The translations under genes and the position numbers were made by a program. From Planctomycetota bacterium (GTDB taxonomy: Bacteria > Planctomycetota > GCA-002687715): a stretch of DNA of 35,168 nt. Below, in pieces: positions 8,084 to 17,076 of the stretch (position 1 is the first letter of the stretch; every line of letters begins with the position of its first letter). The notes beneath the pieces are model-generated. The model was given only the letters and a program-made list of their open reading frames with translations. It made no database searches and had not been told where the DNA came from. The stretch covers positions 1 through 35,168 of the forward strand of contig NZBC01000098.1 in assembly GCA_002687715.1 (NCBI GenBank). The letters run 5' to 3'.

Positions 8084-8800
8084 ATGAACGACGGCTATCA
8101 CGCCGTGGGCAGCGCCCTCAGTGCCGTGCTGCGCAGGCTCGAAGTGGCGACGAAGGACGTCATCAACGCCAAGACGCCCGGGTACCAGAAGCACGTGCTC
8201 ACCACGCAGTCCTTTGCGTCTGACCTGGATCGCGAGCTGGGACGGCCCGGCGCGCTGGTAAAGACGTCTGAGAACGTCGCGTTTATTCAGGGTTCGCTCG
8301 TACCTCGCGCCTCGGACTCCGCGATCGCGCTCAAAGGCCCGGGGTTCTTCGCGATCGAGACGCCCGACGGGACCGCCTACACCCGCAACGGCGACCTACA
8401 GATCGGAGCCGACGGGACCCTTCGCACCCAGGCCGGCTACCCGGTCCTCGGCGCGGCCGGACCGCTTCGCCTCACGCCCGCACTCGGCGCGATGCGGATC
8501 GAGGCCGACGGCGCCGTCTTGCAAGGCGAGGCGGAGGTTGGACGCCTGCGCCTGGTCGAGTTCAAGGACCGCAAGCAGCTGGTGCCAGTCGCAGACACGA
8601 TCTTCCAGGACGGTGGGCAAGCCGAGCCCAACCCCGCGTCCGAGACCTCGGTTCACCAACATTATCTCGAGCTCCCGCGCGGCTCCACCGTGTCGGGGAT
8701 GGTCGAGATGATCGCCGCCGGACGCGCGTTCGAAGCTGCGCAGCGGGTGGCAAAGGTGATGGACGAAACTCATCAGCGCCTGGTGCGCCAGGGTCAGTAA
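8084..8800 (+). CDS. flgF: FlgF-type flagellar proximal rod protein
   Basis: The 238-residue protein belongs to the rod/hook family and lies directly before flgG, as flgF does in most genomes. It has the N-terminal DVINAKTPGYQKHVLTTQSF (a variant of NNxANxxTxGYK), the central KGPGFFAIETPDGTAYTRNGDL motif of proximal rod proteins, and a C-terminal helix with MVEMIAAGRAFEAAQRV. The first ~15 residues are less conserved than in flgG. FlgF builds the proximal rod in the periplasm after export through the flagellar type III system. A GA-repeat precedes the ATG. It may also serve as FlgB/FlgC-like rod protein, but the central motif favours FlgF. Confidence 0.82.
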   Translation: MNDGYHAVGSALSAVLRRLEVATKDVINAKTPGYQKHVLTTQSFASDLDRELGRPGALVKTSENVAFIQGSLVPRASDSAIALKGPGFFAIETPDGTAYTRNGDLQIGADGTLRTQAGYPVLGAAGPLRLTPALGAMRIEADGAVLQGEAEVGRLRLVEFKDRKQLVPVADTIFQDGGQAEPNPASETSVHQHYLELPRGSTVSGMVEMIAAGRAFEAAQRVAKVMDETHQRLVRQGQ

Positions 8801-8815
8801 GCAAGGACGCCCAAG

Positions 8816-9595
8816 ATGATCAAAGCGATGTACACCGCCGCCGCGGGCATGACGGCGCAGCAGACTCAAGTCGACGTCATCGCCAACAACCTGGCGAACG
8901 TCAACACCGGCGGCTTCAAGCGAAGCCTCACCCACTTCGAGGATCTCCTCTACCTGACCAAGACCCAGCCCGGGGCCGGCGTCGGCGGCGACTCGGTCTT
9001 GTCCGGGGTCCAGATCGGGAGCGGCGCGCGACTGGTCTCGACGAGCAAGATGCACGCTCAGGGCGTGCTTGCCCAGACCAACAACAAGCTCGATGTCGCC
9101 ATTCAAGGGGAGGGCTTCTTCGAGATCGAAGGACCGGGCGGCCAGCAGCTGTACACGCGCGACGGACACTTCGTCAAAAGCGCGAACGGCGAGCTGCTGA
9201 CCGGGGGCGGGTTCCGGCTGGTGCCGGCAATCACGATCCCGGATGATGCCACGCACATCACCATCTCGGCGGACGGCACCGTCTCGTACGCGCTCGGAGA
9301 CTCGAACCCCGAGCTGGGACAGCTTACGGTCGTCCGCTTCGTAAACCCCGCCGGCCTGTCGGCCGAAGGCGGGAACCTCTTCAGCGCCACCGCGGCGTCG
9401 GGCGATCCGCGGACGCTCGTCGCCGGCACGGAAGGCGCAGGTCAGATCCTGCAGGGGTACCTCGAGGGCTCCAACGTCGACGTGGCCAGCGAGCTCATCC
9501 AGCTCATCCTTGCGCAGCGCGCGTTCGAGGTGAACAGCAGGGCGATCAAGACGGCCGACGACATGCTCAACACCACCAACAACCTCACGCGGTAA
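8816..9595 (+). CDS. flgG: FlgG flagellar distal rod protein
   Basis: FlgG forms the distal rod that passes through the P and L rings encoded just downstream. The 259 residues match the usual length of about 260. Diagnostic segments are MIKAMYTAAAGMTAQQTQVD, VIANNLANVNTGGFKRS, the AIQGEGFFEIEGPGG motif with YTRDGHF, and the C-terminal EGSNVDVASELIQLILAQR followed by FEVNSRAIKTADDML. It follows flgF by 15 bp and precedes flgA by 2 bp, consistent with one transcript. Confidence 0.97.
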   Translation: MIKAMYTAAAGMTAQQTQVDVIANNLANVNTGGFKRSLTHFEDLLYLTKTQPGAGVGGDSVLSGVQIGSGARLVSTSKMHAQGVLAQTNNKLDVAIQGEGFFEIEGPGGQQLYTRDGHFVKSANGELLTGGGFRLVPAITIPDDATHITISADGTVSYALGDSNPELGQLTVVRFVNPAGLSAEGGNLFSATAASGDPRTLVAGTEGAGQILQGYLEGSNVDVASELIQLILAQRAFEVNSRAIKTADDMLNTTNNLTR

Positions 9596-9597
9596 GC

Positions 9598-10608
9598 ATG
9601 AAGCAACTCGCCATCATCTCCAGCTTGATCCTCTTCCTCGGCGGAACGAGCGCGGCCCAACCGGACTGGCGCGAGGTGAAGAACACCGTCCGCGCGACAT
9701 TGAACCCGCGCGTCGAGATCCGCGGGCTCGACCTGCGGCTCGGCGACATCGCCGAGATCGAGGGTGTCGATCCCACCGCCGTCGCTCGCGCAAGGTTGCT
9801 CCGGCTCGGTGGGGCACCGGTCCCCGGCCGCACCCGTCTGCTCGGCCGCGCGTCCATCACCAAGCTCATCGAGAGGCGGGCGAAGGACGGGCTCACGGTC
9901 CGGCTCGCCGGCGCGTCGTCCGTCCAGATCACCCCGGCGACCATCACGCTCTCGGCCAACGAGGTGGGCACGCTGGCCCGGCGGTGGATCTTCGGCGCGT
10001 TGGGTTGGCGCGGCGACGGTGCTCGCATCGCCGTCAGCAGCCAGCTGACCGCTCTCGACGTCCCTGCCGGACGCTGGTCGACCCGCTTCGAGGTCGTGCC
10101 CGAGCAGCGTTCGCCGCGATTGGTCGGCCTCATCAAGCTGCGAGTTCGCGCGATCGTGGACGGGCACCCGTCGGTCTCGATCCCGGTGAATCTCGTCATC
10201 CGGCGCCACCAGGACGTGCTCATCGTGACCCGTCGCGTCGGCCGCGACCGGCCGGTGACCCAGGCCCAGGTCCGGGTCGAACGCCGCCTCGCCGACGGAA
10301 CGTCTTCCGACGCCCTGCACGCGATCGGCGAGCTGCGGGGACTGCGCGCGCGCCGCATGCTCGCGCCGGGAACCGTGCTCACCATGCGCGACCTGCGCGC
10401 CCCCCCGGTCGTGGTCAAGGGGGACCCCGTCACCGTCCGCATCGTGTCGGGCGGATTGGCCGTAACCGGCCAGGGCTTCGCGCTGGAGAACGGCGCTCCT
10501 GGCGAGGTCATCCCCGTCCGCACCGGAAAACGTCGCCGCATCGCGCGTGCGCGCGTGATCGATTCAGAGACCGTTGAGGTCGTGCTCCAGGGAGGCAAGA
10601 AGCAATGA
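9598..10608 (+). CDS. flgA: FlgA flagellar P-ring assembly chaperone
   Basis: FlgA is a periplasmic chaperone that helps FlgI assemble into the P ring. The 336-residue protein begins with a signal peptide (hydrophobic core AIISSLILFLGG, likely cleavage after TSAA). The N-terminal part carries GLDLRLGDIAEIEG. The C-terminal SAF/FlgA domain includes VTQAQVRVERR, the RRMLAPGTVLTMRDLRAPPVV segment read as LAPGTVLTMRDL, the KGDPVTVRIVSGGLAVTGQG segment and a late GEVIPVR. It is longer than enterobacterial FlgA (about 220), with an additional N-terminal module. Its stop overlaps the flgH start by 4 bp, and the P- and L-ring genes follow directly. Confidence 0.9.
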   Translation: MKQLAIISSLILFLGGTSAAQPDWREVKNTVRATLNPRVEIRGLDLRLGDIAEIEGVDPTAVARARLLRLGGAPVPGRTRLLGRASITKLIERRAKDGLTVRLAGASSVQITPATITLSANEVGTLARRWIFGALGWRGDGARIAVSSQLTALDVPAGRWSTRFEVVPEQRSPRLVGLIKLRVRAIVDGHPSVSIPVNLVIRRHQDVLIVTRRVGRDRPVTQAQVRVERRLADGTSSDALHAIGELRGLRARRMLAPGTVLTMRDLRAPPVVVKGDPVTVRIVSGGLAVTGQGFALENGAPGEVIPVRTGKRRRIARARVIDSETVEVVLQGGKKQ

Positions 10609-11201
10609 AGTTCGCGACCCGAATCCTGATCATCGTGGCCGTGGCCGCTGCCGGGTTGCCGGCGCAGTCGCTCTGGAACCCACGCCGCCCCGTGCCCCCG
10701 CTCATCGGCGACACGACGGCGCGTAGCGTGGGCGACGTTCTCACGGTCATCATCTCCGAGAAGCAGACGGTGAAGAACAAGGAGTCGACCGAGTTCACCA
10801 AGGACCTGTCCATCGACGCGTCACTGACGAACTGGGACGTGCTGCAGAACATGTTCAACCCGTTGCCCGCGCTCGCCGGCACGAGCAAGCGGGACATGGC
10901 GGGCGAGGCCAAGTACGACAAGGCCGGCACGCTGCAGACGCGGCTCGCGGTCCTCGTGATCGACGTCATGCCGAACGGCAACCTCCTCATCGAAGGCCGC
11001 CGCAACATCGTGATGGACAAGGAGACGAAGTCGATCCGGATCACGGGGATCGTGCGCCCGTTCGACGTGACGGGCCTGAACACCGTGATGTCCGAGAACG
11101 TCGCGAACGCTTCGATCGCCTATGAGGGCACGGGTCCCCTGACCACGACGACGAACCGAGGCTGGCTGTCCGAGCTGCTCGACTTCGTGTGGCCGTTCTG
11201 A
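10605..11201 (+). CDS. flgH: FlgH flagellar L-ring protein
   Basis: FlgH forms the L ring in the outer membrane. The 198-residue protein has the family pattern: SLWNPRRP near the N-terminus, then ARSVGDVLTVIISEKQTVKN, then LAVLVIDVMPNGNLLIEG and the ITGIVRPFDV segment, ending with NRGWLSELLDFVWPF. Most FlgH proteins are lipoproteins with a lipobox cysteine; here the signal peptide ends in AAAGLPAQS with no cysteine, and no cysteine occurs in the whole protein, so it must be anchored differently. ATG overlaps the flgA stop (ATGA). Confidence 0.95.
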   Translation: MKFATRILIIVAVAAAGLPAQSLWNPRRPVPPLIGDTTARSVGDVLTVIISEKQTVKNKESTEFTKDLSIDASLTNWDVLQNMFNPLPALAGTSKRDMAGEAKYDKAGTLQTRLAVLVIDVMPNGNLLIEGRRNIVMDKETKSIRITGIVRPFDVTGLNTVMSENVANASIAYEGTGPLTTTTNRGWLSELLDFVWPF

Positions 11202-11224
11202 TTCGCGGAGTCACGAGGCAAGTC

Positions 11225-12340
11225 ATGAAACTGATCCTCACTCACATCGAGCGCGCGGCTCTGCTCATCATCGTCGGGCTCCTGCTCGTGCCGGCGACCT
11301 CGGCCCAGTCCCGCATTCGCGATCTCGTCGACATTCGCGGCGTGCGCGGCAACCCCCTCCAGGGCATCGGGCTGGTCATCGGGCTCGCCGGAACCGGCGA
11401 TGGCACCACCCTGACCCGCCAGGCTGCGGCCAACATGCTCAAGCGCATGGGGCTGAACATCCCCATCGGGAGCATCGCACCCGAGAACATGGCGGTCGTC
11501 ATGGTGACGGGGACGCTGCCTCCGTTCGCCCGGCCGGGGTCGAAGATCGACCTCACCGTCTCGAGCATCGGTGACGCAACGAGCCTGCGAGGCGGTCAGC
11601 TCGTGAACGCGTTCCTCACCGGCTACGACAACCGCACGGTCTACGCCATCGGGCAGGGAGCCGTGTCGACGGGCGCCGTGACGGCCCAGGGTGCGTCGGG
11701 CTCGAAGGAGACGATCAACCACCCCACCGTGGGGCGCATCCCCAGTGGCGCCGTCGTCGAGAAGGAGATTCCGCAGCAGCTCGTCTCCCGCGACAACCGG
11801 GTCACGCTGCTGCTGCGCGGATCGAACTTCGCCACGGCGAAGAACCTCGTCACCGCCGTCAACGCCAAGTTCCCGGGCACGGCGCGCGCCATCGATGGCC
11901 TCAGCGTCGAGATCACCATTCCAACTGACCGCCGCGCCGATCCCGTGTCGTTCGTCGCCGAAGTCGGGGACATCCAGGTGACGGTGCGCCCGCGCGCGGT
12001 GGTCGTCATCAACGAGCGCACGGGGACGATCATCGCCGGTGGTGACGTGGTCATCCTTCCGGGAACGATCACGCACTCGAACCTCTCCATCTCCGTCCGG
12101 GAGACGTTGAACACGAGTCAACCCCCCGCGCTCTCCAACGGCGAGACCCGAACGACACCCGCCTCGGACATCGAAATCCGCGAGACGGGGACCCCGATGA
12201 TCCCCATCCCCAAGGCGGTCGGCGCGGGGGAAGTCGCGAAGGCGCTGAACGCGCTCGGTACGTCACCGCTCGATCTCATCTCCATCTTCCAGAGCCTGAA
12301 GCGAGCCGGACTCCTGCAAGCGGAGCTCGTACTCGAATGA
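11225..12340 (+). CDS. flgI: FlgI flagellar P-ring protein
   Basis: FlgI builds the P ring around the rod in the peptidoglycan layer. I chose ATG 11225 (GAGG seven bases before) over an upstream GTG inside flgH, because it gives a clean signal peptide (core AALLIIVGLLLVPATSAQS) followed by the mature start SRIRDLVDIRGVRGN. Family signatures include NPLQGIGLVIGLAGTGDGT, MAVVMVTGTLPPFARPGSK and the C-terminal VAKALNALGTSPLDLISI. Length (371 residues) is typical. Its stop overlaps the flgJ start by 4 bp. Confidence 0.97.
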   Translation: MKLILTHIERAALLIIVGLLLVPATSAQSRIRDLVDIRGVRGNPLQGIGLVIGLAGTGDGTTLTRQAAANMLKRMGLNIPIGSIAPENMAVVMVTGTLPPFARPGSKIDLTVSSIGDATSLRGGQLVNAFLTGYDNRTVYAIGQGAVSTGAVTAQGASGSKETINHPTVGRIPSGAVVEKEIPQQLVSRDNRVTLLLRGSNFATAKNLVTAVNAKFPGTARAIDGLSVEITIPTDRRADPVSFVAEVGDIQVTVRPRAVVVINERTGTIIAGGDVVILPGTITHSNLSISVRETLNTSQPPALSNGETRTTPASDIEIRETGTPMIPIPKAVGAGEVAKALNALGTSPLDLISIFQSLKRAGLLQAELVLE

Positions 12341-12735
12341 ACACTCTCCAAGGTGGCCCGGGCGATCCCATCGGCGCCGTGTCGGTGCAGGTGCAGCACG
12401 CCATGAACGGCTCGGAGGCGGTTCCCAGCGTCGACGACCTGAAGGGAAGGAACAAGGAAGACGCAGCGCAGGAGCTCGAACAGCTCTTCCTGACTCTCCT
12501 GGTCAAGGAGATGCGCGAGACGCTGCCCGAGGGTTTCTTCGCCAAGGGTCCGGCCACGAGCGTCTACGCGGGACTGTTCGATCAGGTCCTGGCCGAGTCG
12601 CTTGCGTCGGGCAAGGGTACGGGCCTGCGCCAGGCCATCGTCGATGGCTGGCCAGATGGCGCGAAACCGGGTCCCGATTCCGCGGACGCCCGCAAGGCAT
12701 CCGTCCTGGGAGTGTCGGAGAGGACTACACCATGA
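12337..12735 (+). CDS. flgJ: FlgJ-type rod-binding protein without muramidase domain
   Basis: The 132-residue product corresponds to the N-terminal rod-binding domain of FlgJ only. Residues ~42-105 carry the signature AAQELEQLFLTLLVKEMRET, then YAGLFDQVLAESLASGKGTG and LRQAIVDGW. The peptidoglycan-hydrolase half found in enterobacterial FlgJ is absent, which is common outside gamma- and beta-proteobacteria, where a separate hydrolase is used. It helps cap or position the growing rod. It is translationally coupled on both sides (ATGA overlaps with flgI and flgN). Confidence 0.88.
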   Translation: MNTLQGGPGDPIGAVSVQVQHAMNGSEAVPSVDDLKGRNKEDAAQELEQLFLTLLVKEMRETLPEGFFAKGPATSVYAGLFDQVLAESLASGKGTGLRQAIVDGWPDGAKPGPDSADARKASVLGVSERTTP

Positions 12736-13262
12736 CCACCGCCGCCCCCATCCGAACGCTCGACTCGCAGGAAGTGAACCTGCTCCTCGCCTGGCTCGCC
12801 GAAGAGACCGAAGCTCATCGTCAAATGGGCGAGATCCTGGCCCGCCAGCAGCGGTGCATGGTCCGGCAAGACCTCGTCGCCCTGCAACAGTGTCACGACG
12901 ACGCGGGGCCGGCCGCGCGCCGACTCGAGAATGCGACCAAGAGTCGCGGGCAGGTCCTCGTGGGCTTGGGACGCCGTCTCGGTATCCCCGGAGACCCACC
13001 AGCACTGGACTCCATTCTGCAATTCGCGCCAGACGACGCCCGCAACCAGCTCGAGCTGATGCGGCAAACGCTGCAGGACGCGCTCGACGAAATCCGCGCC
13101 CAGACGCGGCGGAACCAGATGCTCGCGCGGTCCGGTCTCGACCTGAACCGCTCCATCGTCCACGCCATCTTCGCCGGCGGTGAAGCCCAACGAACCTATG
13201 ACCGCGGCGCCCGGACGCACGATCGCCCGACGAGCGTGCCGTTCCTGGATCGGGAGTTGTGA
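12732..13262 (+). CDS. flgN: FlgN-type export chaperone
   Basis: FlgN is the cytoplasmic chaperone that delivers FlgK and FlgL to the export apparatus. The 176-residue protein is mostly helical with heptad-like segments: LLLAWLAEETEAHRQMGEIL at the N-terminus, a middle helix RLENATKSRGQVLVGLGRRL, and a C-terminal helix NQMLARSGLDLNRSIVHAIF, which is the conserved FlgN tail. Position between flgJ and flgK supports the call. The last ~25 residues are disordered and Arg/Asp-rich. Sequence identity in this family is low, so the call relies on both pattern and context. Confidence 0.8.
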   Translation: MTTAAPIRTLDSQEVNLLLAWLAEETEAHRQMGEILARQQRCMVRQDLVALQQCHDDAGPAARRLENATKSRGQVLVGLGRRLGIPGDPPALDSILQFAPDDARNQLELMRQTLQDALDEIRAQTRRNQMLARSGLDLNRSIVHAIFAGGEAQRTYDRGARTHDRPTSVPFLDREL

Positions 13263-13263
13263 A

Positions 13264-15600
13264 ATGAGCGGACTCGGATTCTATACCGCGCTCTCAGCGC
13301 TCACGACCGCGCAATCGGCGCTGTCGATCATCGGCAACAACATCGCGAATGCGTCCACCCCCGGGTACACCCGGCAACGCGTCGGCCTCGACTCGATGCC
13401 GGCCATCGTCACATCGCGCGGATTCCAGATCGGCCGCGGAGTGGAGATCGACGCCATCGACCGCGTCACCGACGCTCTCCTCGTCGACCGCCTCCGGTCC
13501 CAGGAGGCGGAGGTGGGACGGTTCAGCGTCCTGTCCGATCACTACCGTCAGATCGAGTCGCTGTTCGGCGAGCCCGGCCCCAACGGCCTCTCCTCGCTCA
13601 TGGGTGGCTTCTTTGCCGACGTCTCGGGCCTCACGTCGGCTCCGGAAGATCCGGCACTACGCACTCAGCTCATCCAATCGGGACGCACGCTCTCGGACGG
13701 GTTCAACACCGTCGCCTCGCAGCTCCTCAGCTTTGGCCATGGCGTCGGCGAGGCCGTCGAGACCGAAGTGATGATCATCAACGCGATCGCGGCCGAGCTC
13801 GCGTCGCTCAACAACAGCATCGCCGAGACGGGGATGGGTCCCAGCATCCCGTCCGACCTCCTCGATCGCCAGGAGACGCTGCTACGCGAACTCGGGCAGC
13901 ACATCGACGTGCGTGCGGTACGCGAGGCCGATGGGCGGATCACCGCATTCAGCGGTGGCAACGTTCTCGTGTCACCGCGCGGCGCGAGCCAGTTCGAGGC
14001 ATTCCTCGATGACCCGGTGACCGGGAAGATGGGCGTTCGCAGCACGGGAGCGACCACGGATGTCACGCCGCGCGGGGGCCGGATCCGAGCGCTTCTCGAC
14101 CTCTCCGAGGAGGGGATCGACCAACGACTCGACGGCTTGAACACGCTCGCGCGCAACCTCATTCTGGAAGCGAACCGCGTCCACTCGACCGGGGTCCCGC
14201 TTGGCGGCGGCTACAAGACGCTGGCCAGTCGCAACTACTTCTACGACGCCAACGGCAACGGCGACCCGCTCGACGACCGGCTCGACCAGGCCGAGCTGCC
14301 GTTCGACGTGAGCGCCGGGACGCTGAACGTCAACGTGTCCGACCTCGCGACGGGCGACGTCTCGCAGCACCGCATCGTGATCGATCCGTCGATGACGGTG
14401 CAGGACTTCGTCGATGAGCTCCAGGCCATCCCGAACCTCTCCGCCTCCGTTGACCCGCTCGGACAGATGCGGATCACCGCGCTCGGCAACCGACGATTCG
14501 ACTTCTCGAACCGCGTCCCGCCGAATCCGAATCTCGACGACACGTTCGGGGCAGAGCGTGCGACCATCGTCGCGACGCAAGCCGGTCCGTACGGGCTGGC
14601 AGCCGGCGACTCCTTCACCATCGACATCGACGGACAAGGTCCGACGGCAGTCACCTTCAACGCGGGGCAGTTCGCCGACATCTCGCAGGCAACCCCCGCT
14701 GAAGTCGCCGCGGCGATCAACTCCCAGATCGTGGGCGCATCCGCCGAGGTCTCGGACGGGCGGGTCGTACTGCGGTCCAACTCGACCAACGGGACCGGCA
14801 GCCTGGAGCTCGCCGACGGTGCCGGCGGTCCACTCGCAACGATGGGCCTCTCCACCACGCTGGAGACAGGCGGCGACGCGGGCGTACAGGTGACGATGTC
14901 CGGCGGTCATCTCGGGTCCGAAGACCTCGACCTGACGTTCGTCCCGGTCGGCGCGGGCGCCATCGGGTTCACCCCGGGGCTACAGGTGTCCGTCCTCGAC
15001 GCGTCGGGAGCCATCGTCGCCACCCTCGACGTCGGCGACAGCTACACCCCCGGGAAGGATCTCGAGATTCAGCCGGGCGTGTCGGTCTCGTTCTCAGCCG
15101 GCGACATCAGTGCCGCATCGGGCGACCGTTTTGCGACGCGGCTCGTGGCCGACTCCGACACCTCCGACATCCTCGTCGCAGCGGGGCTCGGCGGGTTCTT
15201 CGTCGGGTCGGACGCGTCGTCCATCGGCATCGACCCCGAGCTGCTCGCCGACCCCGACCGGCTGGCCGCGGCGCTCGACGGTAGCGCCGGCAACAACCAG
15301 AACCTGCTCCGGCTCAGTGCCGTCTACGAGACCGCCGCCACGGGACTCGACGGTGACAGCCCTGACGAGTTCTACCGCCTGCTCATCACCCAACTCGGCG
15401 CCGACGCCCAACGCGCCGATCAGACGCTCGGGACCCAGCAGCTCGTTCTCGACTCACTCGATGCTCGCCGCGAGGAGATCTCGGGCGTGAACATCGACGA
15501 GGAGCTCCTGGAGCTGGAACGGTTCCAGCAGATGTACGCCGTCGCCGCTCGCTTCCTGCAGACCATGCAGGAGGTCAACGACATCCTGGTCAGCTTGTAG
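13264..15600 (+). CDS. flgK: FlgK hook-filament junction protein 1
   Basis: FlgK joins hook and filament. I chose ATG 13264 (GGGAG seven bases upstream, one base after the flgN stop) because the protein then starts MSGLGFYTALSALTTAQSAL, the canonical FlgK N-terminus, followed by IIGNNIANASTPGYTRQRV. An in-frame ATG 84 bp earlier lies inside flgN and adds no homologous sequence. The C-terminus has INxDEE-like GVNIDEELLELERFQQMYA and FLQTMQEVNDILVSL. At 778 residues it is larger than enterobacterial FlgK (about 550), with the extra length in the surface-exposed middle. Confidence 0.97.
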   Translation: MSGLGFYTALSALTTAQSALSIIGNNIANASTPGYTRQRVGLDSMPAIVTSRGFQIGRGVEIDAIDRVTDALLVDRLRSQEAEVGRFSVLSDHYRQIESLFGEPGPNGLSSLMGGFFADVSGLTSAPEDPALRTQLIQSGRTLSDGFNTVASQLLSFGHGVGEAVETEVMIINAIAAELASLNNSIAETGMGPSIPSDLLDRQETLLRELGQHIDVRAVREADGRITAFSGGNVLVSPRGASQFEAFLDDPVTGKMGVRSTGATTDVTPRGGRIRALLDLSEEGIDQRLDGLNTLARNLILEANRVHSTGVPLGGGYKTLASRNYFYDANGNGDPLDDRLDQAELPFDVSAGTLNVNVSDLATGDVSQHRIVIDPSMTVQDFVDELQAIPNLSASVDPLGQMRITALGNRRFDFSNRVPPNPNLDDTFGAERATIVATQAGPYGLAAGDSFTIDIDGQGPTAVTFNAGQFADISQATPAEVAAAINSQIVGASAEVSDGRVVLRSNSTNGTGSLELADGAGGPLATMGLSTTLETGGDAGVQVTMSGGHLGSEDLDLTFVPVGAGAIGFTPGLQVSVLDASGAIVATLDVGDSYTPGKDLEIQPGVSVSFSAGDISAASGDRFATRLVADSDTSDILVAAGLGGFFVGSDASSIGIDPELLADPDRLAAALDGSAGNNQNLLRLSAVYETAATGLDGDSPDEFYRLLITQLGADAQRADQTLGTQQLVLDSLDARREEISGVNIDEELLELERFQQMYAVAARFLQTMQEVNDILVSL

Positions 15601-15612
15601 GAGGCCGCACCA

Positions 15613-17076
15613 ATGCAACGCCTCAGTCTCGGACGCATCTACGCCAACGCGCAGCAGAACATCGCGCGAAACTACGCCCAGCTGTTCGCGGCGCAGACCC
15701 AGTTGGCGACCGGCAAACGAATCAACCGTCCGAGCGACGACCTGGCGGGGACGCGCCGCATCCTGACGCTCGCGGGCGAGCGAGAAGGAATCGACCGCAA
15801 CCTGTCGAACATCGGGAGCGCCCGTAGTCACGTCCAGTCCGGCGCCTCCAACCTGGTGGAGGTATCGGACCTGGTCGCGCGGATCCGCGAGAAGGCGGTA
15901 CAAGGCGCGAACGGATCGCTTTCGCAGACGGACCGCGCGAGCATCGCGGCGGAAGTCGATGCCCTGCTCGCGAACGTCGTCGCGGTCCTCAACACGAAAG
16001 TCGAAGACCGCTACCTGTTCGCCGGGACCGAGACCACCACCCACCCATTCGACCTCGTCACCGGCGCGGACGGCCTGACCCGGATCGACTACTCCGGCAA
16101 CTCCGGCGTTCAGGAGGTGGACATCGCTCCGGAACTCCGGATGGCGCTCAATGTCCCCGGCTCCGTTTTCCTCTCCGCGGGCACACGCGGCGCGACGACG
16201 TTCACCGGCACGACCGGCGCGGCATCGGGAGCGGGGGCGGACTCCGGTCTGGGCCGTGATCTGCTGCAGGTCGCCCACACGCTCACGCGCTACGGCGCCC
16301 CGCCCATGAGCCAGGACCCCGCTACGGGGCTCCGTCCCGGTAGCTCGTCCACCACCGGCGACACCATCCTCGGATCGAGCGCCGCCATCTCGGTAACGAC
16401 GGACGCGCTCGGTAACGGAACGATCACCCTCAACGGCGGAACGGCCGTCCCGTTCACGTCGGCGGACACCAACCTCGAGGTGACGGGACCCAACGGCGAG
16501 GTGATCTTCGTCGACACCTCGGCAATGATCCCCAATCTGACCGGCGCGAGCGTGCCCGTCCTGTCGGACGGCACCCTCAGTACCGACGGCGGCCTGACCA
16601 CGGTCGGGATCGACTTCGGTTCGACGAGCCAGCAGGTCGTAGACAGCGAGACGGGTACCGTGCTTCACGTCGATAGCACGGGGATCGCAGCCACCGGCAC
16701 CGAGGAGATCGGCTTCACCGGAACCGCCAACCTTTTCGACACGATCATCGGCATCCGGGACGCGCTCCGGGACCAGACCAAGACTGCAACGGACATCAAC
16801 CTGCTCCTGAACGGCTCGCTCGATGACCTCGACCGCGGCCTGGAGGGGATCACCTCCGGGATCACAACGCTCGGCTCGCGGGCCAACCAGCTGGACAGTG
16901 TCGAGAGCCGTCTCGGCGACCTCGGCCTCACCCTCGACACGTTGCGAGGAGAGATCGAGGACGCGGACATTGCGCAGGTCGTCTCCGACCTGCAGCGCTA
17001 CGAAACGCTCTACCAGGCATCGCTGGTGCTGGCGACGCGGGTCAACAGCCTGTCGTTGCTGAACTTCATCTCGTGA
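15613..17076 (+). CDS. flgL: FlgL hook-filament junction protein 3
   Basis: FlgL is the second junction protein and is flagellin-like at both ends. The N-terminal segment has LFAAQTQLATGKRINRPSDD followed by LAGTRRILTLAGE; the C-terminal helix has LGSRANQLDSVESRL and IAQVVSDLQRYETLYQASL. The 487-residue length exceeds the usual ~300-400 because of an inserted beta-rich middle (residues ~170-370). It follows flgK by 12 bp, and its stop overlaps the next gene by 4 bp (GTGA), so the acetyltransferase is probably translated with it. Confidence 0.94.
   Translation: MQRLSLGRIYANAQQNIARNYAQLFAAQTQLATGKRINRPSDDLAGTRRILTLAGEREGIDRNLSNIGSARSHVQSGASNLVEVSDLVARIREKAVQGANGSLSQTDRASIAAEVDALLANVVAVLNTKVEDRYLFAGTETTTHPFDLVTGADGLTRIDYSGNSGVQEVDIAPELRMALNVPGSVFLSAGTRGATTFTGTTGAASGAGADSGLGRDLLQVAHTLTRYGAPPMSQDPATGLRPGSSSTTGDTILGSSAAISVTTDALGNGTITLNGGTAVPFTSADTNLEVTGPNGEVIFVDTSAMIPNLTGASVPVLSDGTLSTDGGLTTVGIDFGSTSQQVVDSETGTVLHVDSTGIAATGTEEIGFTGTANLFDTIIGIRDALRDQTKTATDINLLLNGSLDDLDRGLEGITSGITTLGSRANQLDSVESRLGDLGLTLDTLRGEIEDADIAQVVSDLQRYETLYQASLVLATRVNSLSLLNFIS

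Noticed and set aside
13180..13263. Upstream start for flgK
   Set aside because: The additional 28 residues lie inside flgN and precede the canonical FlgK N-terminus.
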